The position numbers were made by a program, and so were the translations under genes. The notes beneath the pieces are model-generated. The model was not told the origin of the DNA. It saw nothing but the letters and a program-made list of their open reading frames with translations, and did not search any database. From NCBI GenBank assembly GCA_949747725.1, contig CATKFJ010000170.1, positions 1-14,399 on the forward strand: a DNA stretch of 14,399 bases, given 5' to 3'. Shown piece by piece: positions 7,901 through 14,399 of the stretch; position 1 is the first letter of the stretch; every line of letters starts with the position of its first letter. Source of the DNA: an uncultured bacterium (lineage in GTDB: Bacteria; Bacillota; Clostridia; Christensenellales; Pumilibacteraceae).

Positions 7901-10900
7901 TCAAGCCGTTTCGAGTACCTGTACCGCAGCGATCGATACGTTTCCGCCGTCCGATTCCGAACTTTCTACTTTGATTATGATCATCGAATCCGTTTCGGCG
8001 CTAATATTCACGGTCACCAACCGCGTTGCCGCCGGCTCGGTTGCCGAGAACGATGCGCTGCTCGCGATTAGCTCGTTTTTACTGTTGTACACTTTTACCG
8101 TGCCCGTGGCATTGAACGCACCCACATACAAAAGCACTTTGCGCGTTTTTGCCGTGGCGTTTACAAACACCGATATCGTGCCGTTTACCGAACATAATCC
8201 GTGCGTAGTACCCGAACACGACGGAGTTGTATCGCCGTCCGTCCAACCGAAAGCAGTTGTGTAATCTCCGAAGTCCTGAGATTGAGTAAACACCGTTTTG
8301 CCCAACGCAGTACCGCCGTTTTTACTCGTATATCCGGCTTGGAGCGTCGAGTCGAACTGACGCCAATCGGCTACGGTAAGATCGGCAACCGTCGAAACGG
8401 AAAGATTTACCGACGACGGATTGTTTTCGACCGTTGCCGTAGCCGTAACAGCCGCGGAATCGGTCGTCACTATCTCGGGAAGCGCCGTTGCAACATACAC
8501 CGAACCGATGTTCACGTATGACGGACTTGCCAAACCGTTACGACGGCTTACTAGCACGGAGTATGTCGCGGTTATTTCGGTTGCTTTTTCGCTCTTTGCT
8601 TCTATGACCGCGCGGTAACCGAATGAACCGTTCAGATTTCCGAACTCTATCGTTTTCGCATTGCCGGCTCGGTCTTTTACGGTGAGCTTGGCTATGCAAT
8701 TCTCACCGCCGAGATTGATAACATAGTACCGTTTTTGCGAGTCCGTCTTGAATGTAAGTGCAAAATCTTTTTGCGAAACAAGCCCCGTAGTTACAGCCGA
8801 CTGCCTGTCGCTATCGCCTTCGCCGTCCGTCCACGAAACGTACAACGCCGTAAAGTCGAGTATCGTAGTAGTGGCGTACGTTGTGAGATCGCCTATATAA
8901 CGGGTGTCCGTATTTTTACGCACGGTTTCTCCCGTCACCTCGTCCGCGCCGAAATATGCCCAGTCCGCAATTACGTCTTGAGAAAGATCGAGCATTTCAC
9001 CCGCATCTTCATTGGTCAGCGTAAACTCAGCGGAAGAGTCGTCATACTCGGGTCTGTCGAGCGAAGTTATCTCGTCTGTCAATTCGAACACTATAGAGGT
9101 TTTGTCGTAAACGCCCGCGGTCACAGTAAACTCGAACACGTTACTGTCGCGCGACGCGCCCGAGAACGCAAACGGCGACGCCGCGTTGCTCTTTTTGTAA
9201 GTGCGGTAGTCTTTCGATATCTGTCTGCCGTTTACTTTAACGCTCTTTACTCTGCCCCATTCGGGACGGTAATGTATGCGCACCGTCCAAGTGCGTTCGG
9301 TAAACGCGCGACTGCCCGAAAACTCGCCTTCCGCCGGATTGACGGTAACGGTGAACTTGCCGTCGTCGTATTCGTTTGTTATGAGAGTTTTACGGAATTT
9401 TCCGTCCTTATAGGCTTGCGTGGGAACGTCGTCTTCGTAAAGCGTTGTTTCGGTGCTTTCAGTTCCGGCGTAGATATCGAGCGACATCTTGCTCCAATCT
9501 TTCTCGGAAGTGTTTACCATGTTCTCGGCAAGCGCAAACACGCCGCCCTCGCGCACGAATATAGGCGAGGTTTCAAGCCCGTGCGACACGGTCACTGTCT
9601 GAGGTCCTGCATATCGCGCACCCGACCAAACGTCTATCCACGTGCCTTCCGGCAAAAACACCGTGCGCGTATTGGGTTTATAAGTTCCGTCGGTATTGCG
9701 CTCCGAATAATACATATAGCAATGCGCATTGCCGCCGCCCTCGAAATATTCCACTTTTATCTTGTGCTTGCTTCCTGCGGCATAATACTGTTCTGTCGCG
9801 ATAAGTCTGTCATATACATCCCAACCGTCGATAACTTTTACGTCGTCTATCCACATTCTTATACCGTCGTCGGCATAGAGCATAAGTTTGGAATCGGCGT
9901 CACCTATCGTAATGTATCCTTCCCAGCGAACGGAGAAGTTATCCGAACCCATGCCGCGCGGTCCGCCTACGCCCCAATTGAAATCTATAGCGGAGTCGAC
10001 TTGTTTGAACTTAGCTTTGCCGAGCGACGTACCGTCGAAGTACGTAGCGTCAAGTCCGCGCTTGCCGTCCGATGTGGACAGCCACGACGACGGCACCGCG
10101 TCATGAACTTCGCCTTCGGCGATGGGTGCGACAAGAAGATTTTTGCCGAGCATATACTGATCGTTGCGCGCCGCCTCGACATACTCGGGATATTCTATAT
10201 CCGTGCGGCGCATGATCGGGAGTCCCGTATCGTAGTTTTCCCGAGCAAGCGCATAAAAGAGCGGAAGCAAGCGGTAACGCATATCCACATATTCATGCGC
10301 GACTTTCTCGGCGGTATCACCGAAAAGCCAAGGCATACGTCCGTCCTGCCCGATCAGATCGAGCGCGGTACAGTGTACGCGGCATATCGTGGAAAGCGCG
10401 CCGTACTGCAACCATCTTACATACATGTCGTCCGAAACCGCCGCCGTATGTCCGCCTATATCCGACGACATATAAGGAAGTCCCACTTCCGCGCCGCCGA
10501 ACACCGACGCATAAATCTCCTGAGAGAGCGCCGTTGTATCGGTCGCTATATCGCCCGTCCACTGAATGGTATATTTATGTGCCGAAGTATCGGACGCATA
10601 AGTCCAACGCCCGTGCAAACAGCCGTCCACGTTGCCCATTATCAAAGCGCGTTCCGCGTACTCGTTCATATCGTTTATATTGTTGTGAAGATACTCGTCT
10701 GTTACGAATTGAAACGCGTACATGCCTGCGGCATAAACCGAAATATCGGGATCTATCGAATTTAGCGATACGCCCCAGTTGCGATCGTACCACCAATAAT
10801 CGAGACCGAGCGAAAGTATCATCGTGAGCGAATCGTTACGGTATTCCACCTCTTCGCCGTCGAGAAGATTGCCGGTCCCCTTAACAGGCTCGGGATGGTC

Positions 10901-11860
10901 GTTAAACATTATGTTGATGCCCTTTTTATGACATTCATCGAGGAATCCCGACATGTTGGGGAAGAGGTTTGTATCGACTTCGTAACCGACGCCGTCCATG
11001 CCGTTATTGGCATGCCAATCCTTGTCTATAACAAGGATATCTATACTGTAACCCTTGCTTATGTAATCGTCTATCTGCTGCATCGCCGTCTTGTCGCTGT
11101 ATGCGTACCAACGCGAATCCCAATATCCGAGCATCTGCAAAGATATAAGCTCGCTTTTGCCCGTCAATTGCACATAGTCCTCGCAAAACCGTTTATAATC
11201 GCCTTGCGGAAGAAAAACATAACAGTCGGACGCCTGATTGTTAAAATCCCAGCCCTGAAGCATTGCGGTATTGCCCGTCTTGTTAGAATACCCGTGCTCG
11301 GACGGAACAATGCGCGGATTATCGTTTAACTGCCAAGCGGTGAGTTCGTCGGACGGGCTCGGCAGATACACATTGCTCGTAGTATCGCCCAAGTACCGCC
11401 ACAGCTCCGCGCCCGTCGCAGATTCGATGCGCACGCCCGAAAGGCTCGACGCGGCGTTAGGCACGTAAACCTTGTAATCCGAAGTGGCGATGACTGTTTG
11501 ATCTCCGACAACGCCGACGGTGTACGACGGAACTTTTACCGCGTCGCGGTTGGATATGTAAAACGTATCGCGGTCCTCGAAACCCTTTGCGCCGCGATAC
11601 TCGACTCGAACCACGGTATCCGATATCAGTCCTATACGAATATCGCCCACCCTAACGTAACGTTCGGGCTGTTCGTCGGGAACGGTAGGATCGTCCGGAT
11701 CGTCGGGAATAATAGGATCCGGCTCCGACGGAGGCGGTTCGTCTACACCGTTGTCGGTACTGCCGCATGCGGTAAGCGCAGACACTCCGAACGGCAAAGT
11801 CATGATCGAAACCAACATCATAGACAAAAACCTCTTGAATTTACCTTTACGTGCGGACAT
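7901..11860 (-). CDS. GH31 family glycoside hydrolase lipoprotein with inserted PA14 domain and two C-terminal shared modules
   Basis: A secreted, lipid-anchored retaining alpha-glycosidase of family GH31; the substrate is unresolved (alpha-glucoside, alpha-xyloside or other alpha-linked sugar). Seen in 1319 residues: lipobox LTAC (Cys32); an acidic Pro/Asp linker (about 38-60); an N-terminal beta domain; and a TIM barrel starting near GYWDSRW (from 245). The likely nucleophile is D359 in WWYDRNW and the likely acid/base is D437 in QWTGD. A PA14 domain (602-720, GLDATYFDG to CYMYYS) is inserted between the LLVAPI strand and the VFLPEGTW segment (from 734). A DUF5110-like domain follows (to about 930), then modules D (935-1125, W967) and E (1130-1319, W1166). 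The start at 11860 is chosen because AAGGAG (11873-11868) precedes it by seven bases; an ATG 33 bases upstream has no ribosome site. First gene of a two-gene operon, divergent from an AraC-type regulator. Confidence 0.93.
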   Translation of the reverse strand: MSARKGKFKRFLSMMLVSIMTLPFGVSALTACGSTDNGVDEPPPSEPDPIIPDDPDDPTVPDEQPERYVRVGDIRIGLISDTVVRVEYRGAKGFEDRDTFYISNRDAVKVPSYTVGVVGDQTVIATSDYKVYVPNAASSLSGVRIESATGAELWRYLGDTTSNVYLPSPSDELTAWQLNDNPRIVPSEHGYSNKTGNTAMLQGWDFNNQASDCYVFLPQGDYKRFCEDYVQLTGKSELISLQMLGYWDSRWYAYSDKTAMQQIDDYISKGYSIDILVIDKDWHANNGMDGVGYEVDTNLFPNMSGFLDECHKKGINIMFNDHPEPVKGTGNLLDGEEVEYRNDSLTMILSLGLDYWWYDRNWGVSLNSIDPDISVYAAGMYAFQFVTDEYLHNNINDMNEYAERALIMGNVDGCLHGRWTYASDTSAHKYTIQWTGDIATDTTALSQEIYASVFGGAEVGLPYMSSDIGGHTAAVSDDMYVRWLQYGALSTICRVHCTALDLIGQDGRMPWLFGDTAEKVAHEYVDMRYRLLPLFYALARENYDTGLPIMRRTDIEYPEYVEAARNDQYMLGKNLLVAPIAEGEVHDAVPSSWLSTSDGKRGLDATYFDGTSLGKAKFKQVDSAIDFNWGVGGPRGMGSDNFSVRWEGYITIGDADSKLMLYADDGIRMWIDDVKVIDGWDVYDRLIATEQYYAAGSKHKIKVEYFEGGGNAHCYMYYSERNTDGTYKPNTRTVFLPEGTWIDVWSGARYAGPQTVTVSHGLETSPIFVREGGVFALAENMVNTSEKDWSKMSLDIYAGTESTETTLYEDDVPTQAYKDGKFRKTLITNEYDDGKFTVTVNPAEGEFSGSRAFTERTWTVRIHYRPEWGRVKSVKVNGRQISKDYRTYKKSNAASPFAFSGASRDSNVFEFTVTAGVYDKTSIVFELTDEITSLDRPEYDDSSAEFTLTNEDAGEMLDLSQDVIADWAYFGADEVTGETVRKNTDTRYIGDLTTYATTTILDFTALYVSWTDGEGDSDRQSAVTTGLVSQKDFALTFKTDSQKRYYVINLGGENCIAKLTVKDRAGNAKTIEFGNLNGSFGYRAVIEAKSEKATEITATYSVLVSRRNGLASPSYVNIGSVYVATALPEIVTTDSAAVTATATVENNPSSVNLSVSTVADLTVADWRQFDSTLQAGYTSKNGGTALGKTVFTQSQDFGDYTTAFGWTDGDTTPSCSGTTHGLCSVNGTISVFVNATAKTRKVLLYVGAFNATGTVKVYNSKNELIASSASFSATEPAATRLVTVNISAETDSMIIIKVESSESDGGNVSIAAVQVLETA

Positions 11861-11867
11861 CGATTTT

Positions 11868-11873
11868 CTCCTT
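11868..11873 (-). promoter_or_regulatory. Shine-Dalgarno site deciding the GH31 start
   Basis: AAGGAG on the minus strand, seven bases before the ATG at 11860. The in-frame ATG at 11893 lies upstream of it and inside the promoter region, so the shorter start is preferred. Confidence 0.8.
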
Positions 11874-11886
11874 ATAAAATTTTTAC

Positions 11887-11915
11887 TTGACAACCGTCTA
11901 TATCTCTATTATAAT
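11887..11915 (+). promoter_or_regulatory. Perfect-consensus sigma-A promoter of the AraC-type regulator gene
   Basis: TTGACA (11887-11892), a 17-bp spacer, and TATAAT (11910-11915). Predicted +1 is near 11922, leaving an AT-rich leader of about 90 bases before the ATG at 12012. Twelve of twelve consensus bases match at ideal spacing, which predicts strong basal expression unless something represses it. Confidence 0.85.
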
Positions 11916-11936
11916 GGATTCACATATAAATTAAAT
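11908..11936 (-). promoter_or_regulatory. Probable GH31 operon promoter overlapping the regulator's promoter
   Basis: Because ATTATAAT (11908-11915) is self-complementary, the minus strand also reads TATAAT at 11913-11908. Predicted +1 is near 11901, about 41 bases before the GH31 start. The -35 position (11936-11931) reads ATTTAA, a poor match, as expected for a promoter that needs an activator. The box is seen; use as a promoter is inferred. Confidence 0.5.
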
Positions 11937-11937
11937 A

Positions 11938-11970
11938 AGTAAAATTCATGAAAATATAAGCATTAGTAAA
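11938..11970. promoter_or_regulatory. Possible operator: AGTAAA direct repeat
   Basis: AGTAAA occurs at 11938-11943 and 11965-11970, 27 bp apart start to start, directly upstream of the weak GH31 -35 position and inside the leader of the regulator gene. AraC-family proteins often bind direct repeats just upstream of the -35. The region is very AT-rich, so chance is quite possible. Confidence 0.2.
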
Positions 11971-12011
11971 TCTCCGCCTTACCTTTCCTTTTGCAAGAGG
12001 ATTAAAACAAA

Positions 12012-12878
12012 ATGATTCACAACTCAAAAGAACGGTTAATCGATCCGTTCGACAATATTAAATACGGCGATGTTTCCGACGAAGACATAACGCATTTCGT
12101 CGGCGGTCACAACCTGCCCATTCGCGTAGAAAGTATAGGCATTACTCACCCCAACCCCGATTATTATATCGAACGCAAACACAGCGATTATTTTATTTTC
12201 GAATATATCTTGAGCGGCGTCGGGCATATAGTATGCGACGGCAAAGAATACACAGTCAACGCCGGCGACATGTATATTCTTCCGTACGGATCTACGCATA
12301 AATATTATGCGGAAAAATCGGACCCGTTTGAAAAGATATGGATAAACGTCCACGGCAATATAATAAAAACGGTAATGCGCGCCTATTCTATAGACGGAAA
12401 AGTAGTGTTTAAAAATTCGGGTTGCAAAGCGCTGTTTTACGAACTGTTCCACATCGCCGAAAACACATCGTTCAACGACGATATTTGTTACACCGTCGCA
12501 GATATTATATTTCGCATGATAAACAAAGTCGCGCAGTCGGAAAACACCAAATCTCATGTTTCATCGGTTGCGAAACAGGCAAAGATAATGCTCGACGACA
12601 ACCTTTACGGAAATATAACCGTGGACAAGATAGCGGAAACTCTTGTGGTATCCAAAGCGCATATTATAAGCGAGTTTAAAAAATATTACGGCGTTACGCC
12701 GTACGTCTATTATATAGAAAACAAACTGAACGTTGCCAAAGATATGCTTGCAACGTCGTCCATGCGCATCAGCGAAATAGCCGAAACGCTCGGTTTTTGC
12801 GAACAAAACTATTTTTCGTCACTGTTCAAAAAGAAAGTTGGAGTATCGCCGGACGCCTACCGCAAGCAAATTCGATAA
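12012..12878 (+). CDS. AraC-family transcriptional regulator with N-terminal cupin
   Basis: A DNA-binding regulator, probably sensing a sugar and controlling the divergent GH31 operon. Seen: 288 residues, the usual family length. The N-terminal part (about 58-105) has the cupin pattern DYFIFEYILSGVGHIVCDGK, then YTVNAGDMYILPYGSTHKYY, typical of AraC-type sensor domains. The C-terminal part (about 187-288) has two helix-turn-helix motifs, ITVDKIAETLVVSKAHIISEFK (201-223) and ISEIAETLGFCEQNYFSSLFKK (253-274), with the AraC-signature GF..Q.YFS.LFKK and GVSPDAYR at the end. AAGAGGA (11995-12001) lies ten bases before the ATG. The gene is monocistronic, driven by a perfect-consensus promoter and closed by a terminator. 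Regulation of the GH31 operon is inferred from divergence and overlapping promoters, not shown. Confidence 0.94.
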   Translation: MIHNSKERLIDPFDNIKYGDVSDEDITHFVGGHNLPIRVESIGITHPNPDYYIERKHSDYFIFEYILSGVGHIVCDGKEYTVNAGDMYILPYGSTHKYYAEKSDPFEKIWINVHGNIIKTVMRAYSIDGKVVFKNSGCKALFYELFHIAENTSFNDDICYTVADIIFRMINKVAQSENTKSHVSSVAKQAKIMLDDNLYGNITVDKIAETLVVSKAHIISEFKKYYGVTPYVYYIENKLNVAKDMLATSSMRISEIAETLGFCEQNYFSSLFKKKVGVSPDAYRKQIR

Positions 12879-12902
12879 CCGACGCAATACCGTAAAAATT
12901 CG

Positions 12903-12931
12903 GAACCCCTCGCATTCAATGCGAGGGGTTC
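12903..12931. terminator. Bidirectional rho-independent terminator (AraC-type regulator / DUF4097 gene)
   Basis: Stem GAACCCCTCGCA (12903-12914) pairs with TGCGAGGGGTTC (12920-12931) around loop TTCAA. The plus strand continues TTTGTT; the minus strand continues CGAATTTTTA. It lies between convergent genes ending at 12878 and 12955. Confidence 0.88.
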
Positions 12932-12954
12932 TTTGTTAAAATTCATATATCCAT

Positions 12955-13911
12955 CTATACGAATTTAAGCGTTACGTCGTTATTCGTACCCGACAGCTTT
13001 ATTATTTTATCCGTGTTTCCCACTCTGTCCGACGGCATATTTTTGCCTTGCGTCTGTACGCTGTATTCGGCAAAGTCGCCTGATATCACGATATCCGCGT
13101 CGAGATTGGCGCCGCTCATATCCACCCTGTCCGCAACGACGTTTTCGATATCGACGTCCGTATTAGTACCGCGCATGACGATACTTGCATACTCGCCGCT
13201 CGTCACGTTACAGTCGAGATTTATCGAGTCGAGCGACAAATTATCGAACGCCGAGCGAATGAACCGAGCGTTGAGATTGGTCGACTTTACCGTAAAATCT
13301 TTACCCGAAGTATCCGTCACTCTCATATGGCAGTTAGTCACGTCTATGGCGACGTCGCCGAGCTTGCACCCCTCGAACTCAATATCGGCATTGGACGATT
13401 CAATATCGAGATTATCCACCGAACATCCTTTAAAAACCACGTCGGCGTTGGACACGTTCAAACCGAACTCTTCCGATTCCAAACCGTCGAACACTATATT
13501 TCCGTTTCGGCTCTTTATATCGAACTGCATTCCCGAATTAACCGTAAGCATGTACTTGCGATCGAAACGAAGATTGAATACGCCCGACTTGAACGGATTG
13601 TAAGTATGTTTTTCGGTTATTTTAAGCACACCGTCGTCGTCCGTTACCGAAACGACCGAATCGGACGCCTCGTAATAATCGAGCGCAACGCCGTCGCCGC
13701 CCGTAACTACAACGGGAAACGAAGCTACGTCTATTTCCACACGCGATATATTCATATCGGACGGCGCTGTGTATGTCTTTGCAGTGTACTCGGCTGCGTC
13801 GAGCTTTTTCGGATCCCAACCTATCGACGCGAACCCGATAAGCATGATTATTATTCCCACGGCAGAAAACGCGCCGCCAACTATAAGTAACTTTTTCAAA
13901 CTCTTTTTCAT
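12955..13911 (-). CDS. DUF4097-type membrane-anchored beta-helix protein
   Basis: A 318-residue protein of the DUF4097 (putative adhesin, LiaG-like) type; its biochemical role is unknown, and relatives are tied to cell-envelope stress loci. Seen: one N-terminal membrane segment (about 8-30) after a Lys-rich start, so the rest is predicted to lie outside the cell. Residues 130-288 form repeats of 19 residues with Asn at the same place in eight consecutive rungs (N136, N155, N174, N193, N212, N231, N250, N269) and a final TNND near 309-312. This is the pattern of a beta-helix with an asparagine ladder. The start at 13911 is supported by AGGAGAA (13925-13919) seven bases upstream. That ribosome site overlaps the TAG stop of the upstream DUF1700-like gene, only 12 bp away, which suggests translational coupling. 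Confidence 0.87.
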   Translation of the reverse strand: MKKSLKKLLIVGGAFSAVGIIIMLIGFASIGWDPKKLDAAEYTAKTYTAPSDMNISRVEIDVASFPVVVTGGDGVALDYYEASDSVVSVTDDDGVLKITEKHTYNPFKSGVFNLRFDRKYMLTVNSGMQFDIKSRNGNIVFDGLESEEFGLNVSNADVVFKGCSVDNLDIESSNADIEFEGCKLGDVAIDVTNCHMRVTDTSGKDFTVKSTNLNARFIRSAFDNLSLDSINLDCNVTSGEYASIVMRGTNTDVDIENVVADRVDMSGANLDADIVISGDFAEYSVQTQGKNMPSDRVGNTDKIIKLSGTNNDVTLKFV

Positions 13912-13918
13912 TGTAATA

Positions 13919-13925
13919 TTCTCCT
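13919..13925 (-). promoter_or_regulatory. Shine-Dalgarno site overlapping the upstream stop codon
   Basis: The minus strand reads TAGGAGAA at 13926-13919: the TAG stop of the DUF1700-like gene runs straight into the ribosome site AGGAGAA for the DUF4097 gene. Such an overlap favours re-initiation by the terminating ribosome. Confidence 0.75.
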
Positions 13926-14399
13926 ATGCGCGCAGTTGTTTAAAACAATACGAAGTAAACTTAGCGTACATCCTTATAATGCACACACAACCGTACACGC
14001 CTAATATTCCGAAACCTATAAATCCGATCCCCACGCCGAGATGCACCAACCCCGACCCGAGCGCACCGCCGAACAACGGTCCGAACGAAACTACGACCAT
14101 AGCTGCGCCGCCCACGCATATACCGCCGCACGCCGCAACAACCGCGCCGAGAACTATCCAAACGACGGCGGCGACTATCACAAACGCAAAGCCTGTAACG
14201 AAATTGATAATCAGAAATACGGCGAGCTTTAGATTAGCCGCGTCTTTATTCGTACGGTTTTCGACCGTCACGGGCGACTTGTTTGCGCAGGCGTCTTTCT
14301 TTTTATCGTCCGGATACTCGTCGAACACGTCCTTCGCATTCTCGTCGGATTTATTCCGATCGACGCCGTCGCCTATCTTCGGCGGCGTGTCGAACACGC
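13924..14399 (-). CDS. DUF1700-like (HAAS-domain) membrane protein, C-terminal part (5' end beyond window)
   Basis: The frame is open to the window edge with no convincing start, so the N-terminus is missing; a GTG at 14397 is more likely an internal Val. Seen in about 158 residues: a charged Asp/Lys-rich hydrophilic stretch (DGVDRNKSDENAKDVFDEYP and on), then Gly/Ala-rich hydrophobic segments making about four membrane passes (LAVFLIINFVTGFAFVIVAA, VWIVLGAVVAACGGICVGGA, a GPLFGGALGSGLVHLG region, VGIGFIGFGILGVYGCVCII) and a basic tail. Arrangement and composition match the C-terminal part of DUF1700 proteins, which are commonly found with a PadR-type regulator and a DUF4097 protein. Identification leans on this context; the diagnostic helical N-terminal domain would lie outside the window. 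Confidence 0.7.
   Translation of the reverse strand, partial: VFDTPPKIGDGVDRNKSDENAKDVFDEYPDDKKKDACANKSPVTVENRTNKDAANLKLAVFLIINFVTGFAFVIVAAVVWIVLGAVVAACGGICVGGAAMVVVSFGPLFGGALGSGLVHLGVGIGFIGFGILGVYGCVCIIRMYAKFTSYCFKQLRA

Noticed and set aside
8735..10765. A long plus-strand open frame of about 676 codons opposite the GH31 gene
   Set aside because: It lies wholly antisense to a well-supported GH31 coding region, has no recognisable domain and a composition rich in Arg, Tyr and His typical of frames created by the codon bias of the opposite strand.
11861..11893. An upstream in-frame ATG for the GH31 gene
   Set aside because: The AAGGAG ribosome site lies between this ATG and the one at 11860, and the extra residues would come before a normal lipoprotein signal peptide.
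11922..12011. A riboswitch or attenuator in the 90-base leader of the AraC-type gene
   Set aside because: I see only a weak possible pairing of CCTTT with AGAGG near the ribosome site and a three-codon ATG frame at 11948; nothing resembles a known riboswitch or a terminator.
14395..14397. A GTG start for the DUF1700-like protein
   Set aside because: The frame is still open to the edge of the window and family members have an additional N-terminal domain, so this is most likely an internal valine of a cut gene.

Overview
The window looks like chromosomal DNA of a Gram-positive, Bacillota/Clostridia-type anaerobe, probably from a gut-like, carbohydrate-rich habitat. The signs are consensus sigma-A type promoters, AGGAGG-like ribosome sites, lipobox signal peptides, bacterial Ig-like (BIG2) surface lipoproteins, a DUF1700-like/DUF4097 membrane pair and an NAD-dependent L-lactate dehydrogenase. 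The exact lineage (possibly Christensenellales-like) is a guess and cannot be fixed from the sequence.

Layout. (1) Positions 1-2983, minus strand: the N-terminal 213 codons of dnaX (DNA polymerase III gamma/tau), preceded by an MMPL/RND-type 12-TM exporter. dnaX has its own near-consensus promoter, placed so that transcription would begin at the A of its ATG; this predicts a leaderless mRNA. (2) Positions 2984-3274: a non-coding stretch holding two facing units of a dispersed palindromic repeat. (3) Positions 3275-4216, plus strand: a stand-alone L-lactate dehydrogenase gene, closed by a strong bidirectional terminator at 4252-4291. (4) Positions 4327-12878: a compact carbohydrate locus. A divergent AraC-type regulator (plus strand) faces a two-gene operon (minus strand) encoding a 1319-residue GH31 glycosidase lipoprotein with an inserted PA14 domain, and a 1177-residue lipoprotein with seven BIG2 domains. 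The two divergent promoters appear to share a self-complementary -10 box. (5) A bidirectional terminator at 12903-12931 separates this locus from a minus-strand pair: a DUF1700-like membrane protein (5' end outside the window) translationally coupled to a DUF4097 beta-helix protein.

How the genes may work together. The GH31 enzyme and the BIG2 protein are both predicted to be lipid-anchored outside the membrane. They share an unnamed C-terminal beta-rich module that I count five times (two copies in the enzyme, three in the BIG2 protein). This suggests a surface-displayed hydrolase plus partner that recognise the same glycan or cell-wall ligand, switched by the AraC-type regulator. No sugar transporter is encoded within the window.

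The most interesting points are the shared five-copy module, the overlapping divergent promoters, the predicted leaderless dnaX transcript, the unusual nucleophile motif of the GH31 enzyme, and an exact 19-residue asparagine ladder in the DUF4097 protein.
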